NCBI GenBank assembly: GCA_036502965.1
Contig: DASXXT010000151.1
Location: 1 to 13,657 of the forward strand
DNA length: 13,657 bases
DNA from: Roseiarcus sp036502965
Lineage (GTDB): Bacteria; Pseudomonadota; Alphaproteobacteria; Rhizobiales; Beijerinckiaceae
Direction: 5' to 3'
Positions 7,161 to 13,657 of the stretch are shown here, piece by piece. A program made the position numbers and the translations under genes. The notes under the pieces were generated by a model. The model saw nothing but the letters and a program-made list of their open reading frames with translations. It did no database searches and was not told the origin of the DNA. How positions within the stretch are numbered: position 1 is the stretch's first letter; each line of letters starts with the position of its first letter.

Positions 7161-10031
7161 ATGGCCAACAAAATGATCATCGACGCCTCACACCCGGAGG
7201 AAACCCGGGTGGTGGTCGTGCGAGGCAATCGAGTCGAGGAATTTGACTTCGAGTCAGCAACCAAACGACCGCTGCGCGGGAATATCTATCTCGCCAAGGT
7301 CACCCGTGTAGAGCCATCGCTCCAAGCCGCTTTCATCGACTATGGCGGTAATCGCCACGGTTTTCTGGCCTTCTCCGAAATTCATCCGGATTACTACCAA
7401 ATTCCGGTCGCCGATCGACAGGCGCTCCTCGAGGAGGAAGCCTTGTCCCAGCGAGAGGAGGACGAGGAAGCCAACGGCGAGAGACGCAGTCGGCGCCATC
7501 GCCATCCGCGGCGCCAGGTTGAGGTGCGCGCCGAGGACGGCGAGACCGTTTCGGAACCGGCGTCCGTCGAGGAATTCGGCGAAGAACCCGTTGGGACGCC
7601 GCCTTCCGCAAGTCCTGAGGCGGGCACCGCCGATACCGAGCCTGAGGGCGCGGACTTCTCGCCGGTAGCGATCTCGGAGGAGATGAACCCGGTTGTGACC
7701 GTTGCGCTCGAGGATGGCCAAGCGGCCGAGCGCTTGGACCCTGATCCGCGGCCTGAAGCCGGAAAGCCTTCGGATTCCGACCGAGCGGGCTCCAGATCGA
7801 TATCCCCCGAACCTCCGGCCACTGTGACGACCTACGAGCACATCGACGCTGCCGGTCAACGCCCCGTTGAGGAAGACGTTCACGAAGTAACCACGCTCGA
7901 GGGCGGCTCTGAAGAGCGGCTAGCGAGTGGCATGCAGCGGACTGAGGACGAAGGCGAGCCGGTCGAGCAGATCGGCGGCGACGCATTGGAGGAGGTTCCG
8001 CGACGTCCCCAGCGCTTGCGCCGCCAGTACAAAATTCAGGAGGTCATCAAGCGCCGGCAGGTTCTGCTGGTGCAAGTTGTCAAAGAAGAGCGCGGCAACA
8101 AGGGGGCGGCGCTCACGACTTACCTTTCACTGGCTGGGCGCTACTCGGTTTTGATGCCGAACACCGCGCGCGGCGGCGGTATTTCGCGCAAGATTACCAA
8201 TGCCCAGGACCGCAGCCGACTGAAGGCGATCGCCGAAGAGCTCGACGTTCCGGAGGGCATGGGTGTTATCCTCCGCACGGCGGGCGCTTCGCGCACGAAG
8301 GCGGAGGTCAAACGCGACTTCGAGTATTTGTTGCGGATGTGGGAAACCGTGCGAGAGATGACGCTCTCATCCAGCGCGCCGACGCTCGTCTACGAAGAAG
8401 GCTCGCTCATCAAACGGGCGATCCGCGATCTCTACAGCAAAGAGGTCGAAGAGATCACTGTCGCGGGCGAGGCCGGCTATCGCGAGGCCAGGCAATTTAT
8501 GCGCCTCCTGATGCCAAGCCACATCAACAGCGTGCAGCTCTATCGCGACACCGCGCCGATCTTCGCTAAAGCTGGCGTCGAATCACAGCTCGACGCAATG
8601 TTCTCCAACCAGGTGACTCTGAAGTCGGGCGGCTATATCGTTTTCAACCAGACCGAGGCGCTGGTGGCGATCGACGTCAACTCGGGTCGATCCACGCGTG
8701 AGCACAATATTGAAGATACTGCGCTGCGCACAAATCTCGAGGCCGCCGACGAAATCGCGCGTCAACTGCGTCTGCGCGACCTCGCCGGGCTCATCGTGGT
8801 CGACTTTATCGACATGGAGGAATCGCGCAACAACCGAGCGGTCGAGAGGCGAATCAAGGACGCGCTGAAAAATGACCGCGCGCGGATCCAGGTCGGCCGC
8901 ATTTCGCACTTCGGCTTGCTTGAAATGTCGCGTCAGCGCATCCGGACCGGCGTTCTCGAAGGCTCGACCGTAATCTGCCCCCATTGCCAGGGCGCTGGCG
9001 TCGTGCGATCGACCGCTTCAATCGCTCTGCATGTGCTGCGTGTGCTCGAGGACGCCCTGATCAAGAGCTCGACCCACGATCTTACCGTGCGAACCCGCAC
9101 GCCTGTGGCGCTCTACATACTCAACCAAAAGCGCATCAATCTGCGGGATGTCGAACGCCGGTTCCGCGTCGCGATCGTCGTCGAGGCGGACGACACGCTG
9201 ACTGGCGCCAACTACTACGCAATCGAGCCCGGCGAGCCAGCGACCGGCGTCAAGAGCGAAGAAGAGTCAGCGAAATCATTGGCTGACGACATCGCGCCGA
9301 TCATCGAGGGGCCGGCGTCGGTCGAGGCGGAGGAAGATGAGACCCTTGAAGCCCGCGGCGAGGAGAATGCAGAAGCCGCGCGTCTAAGCGACCGCGCGGG
9401 CAGTGCTTTGCTAGAGGAAAGCGAGGTCGGCCGCCGCCGCCGCCGCCGTCGCCGTCGCCGCGGAGAGCGGCCAATCGGAGACAATCTCTCGCAGGACGCC
9501 CCACAGCCGACGGACGACGGCTTGGCAATCGTCGCCGAAATCGGCGGCGATCTCGTTCCGTCGAGCGGCGATGCCGACGCCTTTGACCGAAGAGGTCTGC
9601 GCAGCGGAGAAGAGCGTCACCGTCGGTCGAGAGGTTCGCGCGGTGGGCGAAATCGGTTCCGGCGAGCTGACGGAGAAGCCGTGCCCGAGACGTCCGCGCC
9701 AGGCTTCGATTCGCCGCCTTCGCTGGCGCTTGAGGAAGAATTCGTCTCGTCCGAAGCGGACTATTCCGGCACCCCGTCACCCGGCAGCGCCGTCTCTCAC
9801 GAAGAGACGACGACCGAGGCGTCGCCGGTCGCTAAGGCGGAGAAGCATGAGGTCGAGGCGCAGGCGACCAGCGCCGCTAGCGCGGAGCCGACTGTCGCTT
9901 GTGTTGCGACAGCAGAGGCCAATGCCGCGGCTGAGGCGCCAGCGTCTGCTCCGTCAGCGGCCGAAGAACCACCTCGCGCGCGTCGTAGCGGCTGGTGGCA
10001 ACGCGCGCGGGCGAGCGTCATCGGGAAATAG
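7161..10031 (+). CDS. rne: ribonuclease E
   Basis: Endoribonuclease that starts mRNA decay, processes rRNA and tRNA precursors and scaffolds the RNA degradosome. From ATG 7161 (MANKMIIDASHPEETRVVVV, the conserved alphaproteobacterial start) it has 956 residues. The S1 RNA-binding domain (about 36-320) is split by an acidic, low-complexity insert of roughly 190 residues (95-288). The catalytic DNase I-like part carries AIDVNSGRSTR (Asp505, Asn507) and VVDFIDM (Asp548), the magnesium ligands. The zinc-link CPHC (606-609) joins subunits. After about residue 690 the protein is disordered, acidic, with a ten-arginine tract (758-767) that may bind RNA. It ends RRSGWWQRARASVIGK; in Caulobacter a GWW motif at this end binds PNPase. 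A GTG at 7095 is in frame but would start inside the leader and precede the conserved N-terminus. Confidence 0.97.
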   Translation: MANKMIIDASHPEETRVVVVRGNRVEEFDFESATKRPLRGNIYLAKVTRVEPSLQAAFIDYGGNRHGFLAFSEIHPDYYQIPVADRQALLEEEALSQREEDEEANGERRSRRHRHPRRQVEVRAEDGETVSEPASVEEFGEEPVGTPPSASPEAGTADTEPEGADFSPVAISEEMNPVVTVALEDGQAAERLDPDPRPEAGKPSDSDRAGSRSISPEPPATVTTYEHIDAAGQRPVEEDVHEVTTLEGGSEERLASGMQRTEDEGEPVEQIGGDALEEVPRRPQRLRRQYKIQEVIKRRQVLLVQVVKEERGNKGAALTTYLSLAGRYSVLMPNTARGGGISRKITNAQDRSRLKAIAEELDVPEGMGVILRTAGASRTKAEVKRDFEYLLRMWETVREMTLSSSAPTLVYEEGSLIKRAIRDLYSKEVEEITVAGEAGYREARQFMRLLMPSHINSVQLYRDTAPIFAKAGVESQLDAMFSNQVTLKSGGYIVFNQTEALVAIDVNSGRSTREHNIEDTALRTNLEAADEIARQLRLRDLAGLIVVDFIDMEESRNNRAVERRIKDALKNDRARIQVGRISHFGLLEMSRQRIRTGVLEGSTVICPHCQGAGVVRSTASIALHVLRVLEDALIKSSTHDLTVRTRTPVALYILNQKRINLRDVERRFRVAIVVEADDTLTGANYYAIEPGEPATGVKSEEESAKSLADDIAPIIEGPASVEAEEDETLEARGEENAEAARLSDRAGSALLEESEVGRRRRRRRRRRGERPIGDNLSQDAPQPTDDGLAIVAEIGGDLVPSSGDADAFDRRGLRSGEERHRRSRGSRGGRNRFRRADGEAVPETSAPGFDSPPSLALEEEFVSSEADYSGTPSPGSAVSHEETTTEASPVAKAEKHEVEAQATSAASAEPTVACVATAEANAAAEAPASAPSAAEEPPRARRSGWWQRARASVIGK

Positions 10032-10048
10032 ACCTCCGAGGCGCACGC

Positions 10049-10180
10049 ATGCGTCCCGGAAGCGTCGTGAAGGTTTTTGTCAAGGCGGTCGCCGATTATG
10101 GTCGCATAGAGGTCGGCGACTTGCTCACCACTTCGCCTATACGCGGCGGGCGGCGAGGATGGGAGAGGGAGACCTCTTGA
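10049..10180 (+). pseudogene. possible remnant of a VGDLLTTSP-motif protein
   Basis: A short frame starting 17 bp after the rne stop reads MRPGSVVKVFVKAVADYG and then RIEVGDLLTTSPIRG. The stretch DYG-x-I-x-VGDLLTTSP resembles a motif (YGPI-x-VGDLLTTSPTPGHAM) that I know from the C-terminal part of large hypothetical and phage-tail-like proteins. The motif normally continues GHAM and about 30 more residues. Here the frame turns into GGRRGWERETS and stops, while the next frame reads ARMGEGD, hinting at a frameshift. No start region or upstream domain exists, since rne occupies it. Chance similarity cannot be excluded. Confidence 0.35.
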
Positions 10181-10266
10181 CACGTTTTTGCACAGGCCGC
10201 CCTCAATCCGGCTAGCAAAGAGTAAGTATATTTTCCGATTTGTGGCAAACGGAAGCCGAAATAAAA

Positions 10267-10304
10267 GAAAGCAAATAAAAGTAATTTTGTTTTTATTTGC
10301 TTTC
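10267..10304. repeat. AT-rich perfect inverted repeat, possible bidirectional terminator
   Basis: GAAAGCAAATAAAA (10267-10280) is perfectly complementary to TTTTATTTGCTTTC (10291-10304), with a 10-nt loop. The stem has only a few G-C pairs, so it is weak for a terminator, but both strands carry T-rich sequence at the 3' side of the stem and it lies between converging genes. Its words (GCAAAT, TTTATTTG) recur in the AT-rich repeat at 1055-1120. Confidence 0.55.
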
Positions 10305-10399
10305 GGTTGATTGCTTTTATTTTTGGGGAAAGTTCGCCCGCTAAGTCGTATTCCCCCCGGCAGGGAGGCTCGGCCGTCGTGAAGCGGTTCCGAAGGCGC

Positions 10400-11710
10400 T
10401 CAAGCGCGCGAGTCGACGCGAGCTTCCGACGCCTCTGTGCGCGCCGATTCCGCGATTGCCTCCTCGAGCAGGCGCGCCAGCGTCTCCGGCTCCTTCGGGA
10501 AGCCCGCCCGGATCCACAGCGTCTGGAAGGCGCGCAGCGCTCCTCCGACCGGCCGCCCGGCCGCCACGCCCCGCGCGATCAGGTCAGCGCCGCTGATCGG
10601 GAGCTTGGGCTCGGGCGCATCGGCGAGAAACCGGTCGGCCGCGGCGAAGGCCGCGTCCGACGGGGGCGCTTCGGACTCGGCCTGCGCGAGCAAAAGCGCG
10701 TCGCGCGCGACCTCGCGCCCGGCGCTGAACAGGAGGGTTCGTAGGCCATCGAACGATGGGGGCGCCGTTGTCCCGTGCAGGGCGATCAGCGCCGTGGTGG
10801 CGGATCTGAGCCGGTCGGCTTCGGCGTTGGCCAGCCGCAGGCGATCGCGCAGCCGGTCCGCATCTTCGGGGATCGCGACGCCGAGCGCGGCCAGACGCAG
10901 GACGGGGTCGCCGGCGAGGCCGCGCTCGACCTCGATCGCGATGAGACGGCTCAGGCGTCTTGTGTAGCCGACGCCGCCGAGGACCGGCTCGAGGAACCCG
11001 CATTCGCCCATTGTCTGCACGACCTCGCCCGCGCGCGGCGCTTGAAGGAGCTTCCTGAGCTCGGCGCGCACGCGCTCGCGCGAAAGCCGCGCGAGGCCCT
11101 CGCGCGCGCGGATCGCGGCCGAAAGACCCTCGCGCTCCAGTCGGCCGTCCGCGGAGAATTTTGCCGAGAACCGGAAGAACCGCAGAATGCGCAGATAATC
11201 CTCACGAATCCGCGCCTCCGCGTCGCCGATGAAGCGCACTCGCCCCGCGCCAAGATCCTCGAGCCCACCGACGTAATCGTGGACCGTCCCGTCGGGCCCA
11301 AGCGACAGCGCGTTGATGGTGAAATCGCGCCGCCGCGCGTCGGCGGCGAAGTCGCGTCCGAACGCCACTTTGGCCCGCCGCCCATCAGTCTCGACGTCCT
11401 CGCGCAGCGTCGTCGTTTCGATCGGACGCCCGTCGACGACGGTCGTCACGGTGCCATGTGCGACGCCGGTCAGGGCGACCTTGAACCCCGCCTCTCGCGC
11501 GCGCCGGATGACGTCGTCGGTCGTCGCGGTGGTCGTGAGGTCGAAATCGACCGCCGGCTCGCCGAGCGCCAGATCGCGCACCGCTCCGCCGACCAGCCGG
11601 GTCTCCTCGCCCCCGCCGTTCAGCGCTTCGAGCGCTCGCGCGAGCGGGCCTTGCCGGAGGAGCGTCAGATCCTTGAGCTTTCCGTCCTTGAGACCCGGAA
11701 GGACAGTCAC
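10400..11710 (-). CDS. cca: CCA tRNA nucleotidyltransferase
   Basis: Class II nucleotidyltransferase that adds or repairs the 3' CCA end of tRNAs using CTP and ATP. The 436 residues show the family motifs in order: LVGGAVRDLALG (39-50) with the metal-binding pair D55/D57 in VDFDL, RRDFTINALSL (127-137), and IGDAEARIREDYLRILRFFRF (161-181). The C-terminal part is helical and I see no HD phosphohydrolase motif. Poly(A) polymerase (PcnB) shares the head domain; the length, lack of a basic tail and neighbours favour a CCA-adding role, which sequence alone cannot prove. The start is GTG 11710, overlapping the DUF6111 stop as GTGA, so translation is probably coupled. It is the last gene of the operon. 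Confidence 0.92.
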   Translation of the reverse strand: MTVLPGLKDGKLKDLTLLRQGPLARALEALNGGGEETRLVGGAVRDLALGEPAVDFDLTTTATTDDVIRRAREAGFKVALTGVAHGTVTTVVDGRPIETTTLREDVETDGRRAKVAFGRDFAADARRRDFTINALSLGPDGTVHDYVGGLEDLGAGRVRFIGDAEARIREDYLRILRFFRFSAKFSADGRLEREGLSAAIRAREGLARLSRERVRAELRKLLQAPRAGEVVQTMGECGFLEPVLGGVGYTRRLSRLIAIEVERGLAGDPVLRLAALGVAIPEDADRLRDRLRLANAEADRLRSATTALIALHGTTAPPSFDGLRTLLFSAGREVARDALLLAQAESEAPPSDAAFAAADRFLADAPEPKLPISGADLIARGVAAGRPVGGALRAFQTLWIRAGFPKEPETLARLLEEAIAESARTEASEARVDSRA

Positions 11711-11967
11711 TCGATGCGCCCCGGAACGAGGACGCCGTTTTCGACATGCGCCGGGATGTAAACGCCTCGCCCTCGGGGCGCGAAGGCGGCAAGCGCGATC
11801 AGACCGAGCACCGCCGCCGCCAGACCGATGAGGGTCATGATCGACACGCGCCCGCGCGTCCAGTGTTCAACCTCGAGCGGATAGCGCGCGCGGAGCACGA
11901 GGTAGAGCGCGTAGACCGCGAATGGGCTCAAGAACAGCGCCAGCGGGTCGAGGACATTCCTGCCCAT
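11707..11967 (-). CDS. DUF6111 family small membrane protein
   Basis: An 86-residue protein of unknown function with two predicted membrane segments (about 8-25 and 43-62) joined by a basic loop (RARYPLEVEHWTRGR), and a short conserved-looking tail (GVYIPAHVENGVLVPGRIE). I recognise it as the small protein found between Nudix and CCA-adding enzyme genes in alphaproteobacteria, called DUF6111. Its ATG overlaps the Nudix stop by one base (TGATG) and its stop overlaps the cca start (GTGA), so all three are likely translated in series. By the positive-inside rule the basic loop should face the cytoplasm, leaving both ends outside; this is inference. Confidence 0.85.
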   Translation of the reverse strand: MGRNVLDPLALFLSPFAVYALYLVLRARYPLEVEHWTRGRVSIMTLIGLAAAVLGLIALAAFAPRGRGVYIPAHVENGVLVPGRIE

Positions 11968-12644
11968 CAGGAGAACAGCTTCTCGTACAGGTTGCGTAAG
12001 ATTCCGGCGGTGGCGCCCCAGATATATCGCCCTTCATGCGGCATAGCGTAGTATTTTCGCCGGCGCCCCTGCCATTCGCCCTCCTCGAGGCGATGATTGG
12101 CCGCATCCATCAGAAAGGCGAACGGCGTTTCGAAAACCTCGTCGACTTCGCATTTGTTGATCTTGAGCGCGAACGACGGTTCGACCAGCGCGACCAGGGG
12201 CGCGACGCGAAATCCAGTGCCGGTGAAATAGGGATCGAGCCAGCCGAGCGGCTCGACGAACCGCTCCTCGAGCCCGATCTCTTCGCGAGCCTCGCGCAGC
12301 GCGGCCTCGCGGGGAGCCTCGCCCGCGTCGATCTTGCCGCCAGGAAAAGCCACTTGGCCCGAGTGGGTGCGCAAGTCCAAGGCCCGCAGTGTCAAAACAA
12401 CACTGAGCCCGCCCGGCCGGTCGACAATCGGCAAGAGTATCGCGGCAGGGCGGGCGCGGGCGAGCGCGGCGCGCTCGGGCGGGCCGGGCGCGTCGTCGCT
12501 TACGTCCTTCGGCGCCGCCCGTTCGAGCTCCGCCAAGCTGAGCGAAGGCCTGAGCTTCCGTTGCGCCAGCGCGCGCAGAGTGGCTGGACTCGGATCGCAG
12601 ATGAGGTTGGCGCTCAAAGCCCCTCTATTTCGCTCGCCGGGCAC
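11967..12644 (-). CDS. Nudix hydrolase, CoA pyrophosphatase-like
   Basis: Probable hydrolase of the CoA pyrophosphatase (NudL/YeaB) branch, splitting CoA or its oxidised forms into 4'-phosphopantetheine derivatives and 3',5'-ADP. The Nudix box is complete: G103-x5-E109-x7-R117-E118-A-R-E121-E122-I-G124-L, within PGGKIDAGEAPREAALREAR and the following EEIGLEE. The preceding LTLRALDLRTHSGQVAFPGG is the signature stretch of this branch. Residue count from GTG 12644 is 225. The start is uncertain: GTG 12644 lies 31 nt inside the DUF1285 gene without a good ribosome-binding site, and TTG 12617, right after AGAGGGG and overlapping the upstream stop as TTGA, is an alternative. Substrate is inferred from family membership. 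Confidence 0.9.
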   Translation of the reverse strand: MPGERNRGALSANLICDPSPATLRALAQRKLRPSLSLAELERAAPKDVSDDAPGPPERAALARARPAAILLPIVDRPGGLSVVLTLRALDLRTHSGQVAFPGGKIDAGEAPREAALREAREEIGLEERFVEPLGWLDPYFTGTGFRVAPLVALVEPSFALKINKCEVDEVFETPFAFLMDAANHRLEEGEWQGRRRKYYAMPHEGRYIWGATAGILRNLYEKLFS

Positions 12645-13234
12645 ATGGAGAAGAAAAGTCCGCTCGAGCGCACGCCGAACCAGCCCTCGTTCGCGATCCG
12701 CTCGGTCCGGCCAAGGGCGACAAGATCATAGAACAGCGCCCGCTTGACCAGCGCCCAAAGGTCGCCCCGCACCCTCACATAAGGCTTCAGGCCCTCCGAG
12801 GCGCCGCGCTCAAAACGAAGCGGGTGTTCGCCATCGACCGTCACCAGGCCTTCGACATTGGTCCGGAACGTCAGTCGCGGTTCGTCCGCCTCGTCCTCGA
12901 CTCGCATTTCGACCGCTAGAAACGGCGCGTCGTCCACCTTGATGCCGACTTTCTCGACCGGTGTCACTAGGACGTAACGATCGCCTTCCTTGCGAATGAT
13001 GGACGCGAAGAGCTGGACGAGAGGCGCACGGCCGATTGGCGAGCCACAATAAAACCATGTTCCATCGGCAGCGATGCGCATGTCGATATCGCCGCAATCG
13101 GGCGGATTCCAAGAAGGTGCCGGCCCTACGCCGCGTGAACGACTCATCACCTCGCTGAGCCCTCGCAGGGCCGCTTCCGGCGCGGGCGGCGGCCCTGTGT
13201 TCATCTCGCGCTTCTTTGTGGGCGAATCTGACAT
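12614..13234 (-). CDS. DUF1285 domain protein
   Basis: Protein of unknown function, 206 residues from ATG 13234. Its core (about 40-200) matches the DUF1285 pattern: CGDIDMRIAADGTWFYCGSP, then VEKVGIKVDDAPFLAVEM, then PYVRVRGDLWALVKRALFYD. The protein appears soluble; no signal or membrane segment is seen. It is the first gene of a four-gene operon and overlaps the Nudix gene. Start choice is uncertain: ATG 13204 (MNTGPPPAPEAAL) is equally possible, both having weak ribosome-binding sites, while a frame opening at TTG 13294 is unlikely. The first 40 residues are variable and probably disordered. Confidence 0.85.
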   Translation of the reverse strand: MSDSPTKKREMNTGPPPAPEAALRGLSEVMSRSRGVGPAPSWNPPDCGDIDMRIAADGTWFYCGSPIGRAPLVQLFASIIRKEGDRYVLVTPVEKVGIKVDDAPFLAVEMRVEDEADEPRLTFRTNVEGLVTVDGEHPLRFERGASEGLKPYVRVRGDLWALVKRALFYDLVALGRTERIANEGWFGVRSSGLFFSMCPASEIEGL

Positions 13235-13308
13235 CTGCGTGCTTAGGGCTTGCGTCGGCACGACGCGCGTCCAATTTAGTGCGCCTGAAGACAAAACGAA
13301 ACCTCAAG

Positions 13309-13320
13309 CCATCCGGATGG
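13309..13320. promoter_or_regulatory. 12-bp perfect palindrome in divergent promoter region
   Basis: CCATCCGGATGG lies in the roughly 100-bp space between the DUF1285 and moxR starts and ends just before the moxR ribosome-binding site (AAAGGA). A perfect palindrome without a loop suits a dimeric DNA-binding protein better than an RNA hairpin. No regulator is identifiable, and a 12-bp palindrome can arise by chance. Confidence 0.3.
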
Positions 13321-13336
13321 CGCAAAGGACGAGCCG

Positions 13337-13657
13337 ATGAATGTGACCAATATCGCCGATCCGGGCCAGTTGACCCGCGACGCTGACGCCGCACTCGAGC
13401 GCATCTGCGCCGTGCGGTCGGAGATCGGCGGCGTCATATTCGGCCAGGAGCGCGTCGTCGACCTCGCGCTGACGACGCTGCTCGCAGGCGGACACGGATT
13501 GTTGATCGGCGTGCCGGGACTGGCCAAGACCAAGCTGGTCGAGACATTGGGGATCGTCGTTGGCCTCGACGCCCTGCGGGTGCAGTTCACACCCGATCTG
13601 ATGCCAACCGATATTCTCGGCTCCGAGGTGATGGAGGAAGGCCACGACGGCAAGCGG
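13337..13657 (+). CDS. MoxR-family AAA+ ATPase (partial, 5' part)
   Basis: The first 107 codons are in the window and the gene runs off the right edge. ATG 13337 has a good ribosome-binding site (AAAGGA, 7 nt upstream). The protein shows the MoxR pattern: IFGQERVVDLALTTLLAGGH, the Walker A loop GVPGLAKT (58-65) and RVQFTPDLMPTDILGSEV. MoxR ATPases act as chaperone-like factors that mature metal-loaded or vWA-domain protein complexes, and are usually followed by DUF58 and membrane genes. Those neighbours lie outside the window, so the specific target is unknown. Confidence 0.93.
   Translation, partial: MNVTNIADPGQLTRDADAALERICAVRSEIGGVIFGQERVVDLALTTLLAGGHGLLIGVPGLAKTKLVETLGIVVGLDALRVQFTPDLMPTDILGSEVMEEGHDGKR

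Larger units (their letters stand above)
10032..10399. other. convergent intergenic region, rne / cca
   Basis: This 368-bp stretch lies between the 3' ends of two converging genes. It holds a probable coding remnant (10049-10180) and an AT-rich hairpin (10267-10304), followed by a second AT-rich stretch (10308-10326) with related words (TTGCTTTTATTTTT). I see no standard GC-stem terminator after rne. The 10220-10326 part is far more AT-rich than the surroundings. Confidence 0.6.

Noticed and set aside
6653..7264. 203-codon minus-strand frame overlapping the rne start
   Set aside because: It runs antisense through the conserved rne N-terminus and leader hairpin; the translation is low-complexity and Arg-rich.
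9429..9465. CGC/CGT trinucleotide tract as a microsatellite or CRISPR-like repeat
   Set aside because: It lies in frame in rne and encodes the ten-arginine patch common in RNase E tails; codons alternate, and there are no spacers.
9571..10215. 214-codon plus-strand frame overlapping the rne 3' end
   Set aside because: Arg-rich shadow of the rne C-terminal coding sequence, a usual artefact in GC-rich DNA.

Overview
This is a chromosomal segment from a GC-rich alphaproteobacterium, most likely of the order Hyphomicrobiales (Rhizobiales). The evidence is the set and order of genes: an RNase E with a large insertion in its S1 domain and a C-terminal GWW motif, running divergently from an amidase_3 - PBP1A - RF2 series, plus a DUF1285 - Nudix - DUF6111 - CCA-adding enzyme cluster beside a moxR-type ATPase. 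The family assignments are recognised by eye from motifs. The genus is not determined.

Layout. Positions 4-1053 hold an IS630-family insertion sequence whose transposase needs a -1 shift at an A7 run and also has a second, probably disabling, 1-nt lesion near its C-terminus. Next to it (1055-1120) is an AT-rich, 10-bp-periodic repeat. Three minus-strand housekeeping genes follow: prfB (release factor 2, with an intact programmed +1 frameshift), mrcA (bifunctional PBP1A) and a periplasmic N-acetylmuramoyl-L-alanine amidase. The 260-bp gap between mrcA and the amidase gene and the 139-bp gap between prfB and mrcA show nothing I can name. A 766-bp divergent region (6395-7160) separates the amidase gene from rne on the plus strand and holds three perfect inverted repeats; the last one covers the rne ribosome-binding region. 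Between the convergent rne and cca genes (10032-10399) lie a probable gene remnant and an AT-rich perfect hairpin.

From 10400 the minus strand carries a tightly overlapped operon, DUF1285 -> Nudix CoA pyrophosphatase-like -> DUF6111 -> cca, and the window ends inside a divergent moxR gene on the plus strand. This right-hand block looks more GC-rich than the left.

The genes fall into RNA and translation functions (RNase E, CCA-adding enzyme, RF2), peptidoglycan synthesis and cleavage (PBP1A, amidase), nucleotide clean-up (Nudix) and MoxR chaperone-type functions. I see no defence system, CRISPR array, tRNA, rRNA or biosynthetic cluster. The most interesting material is regulatory or uncharacterised: the rne leader structures, the prfB frameshift, the AT-rich intergenic repeats, and the coupled DUF1285/DUF6111 genes.
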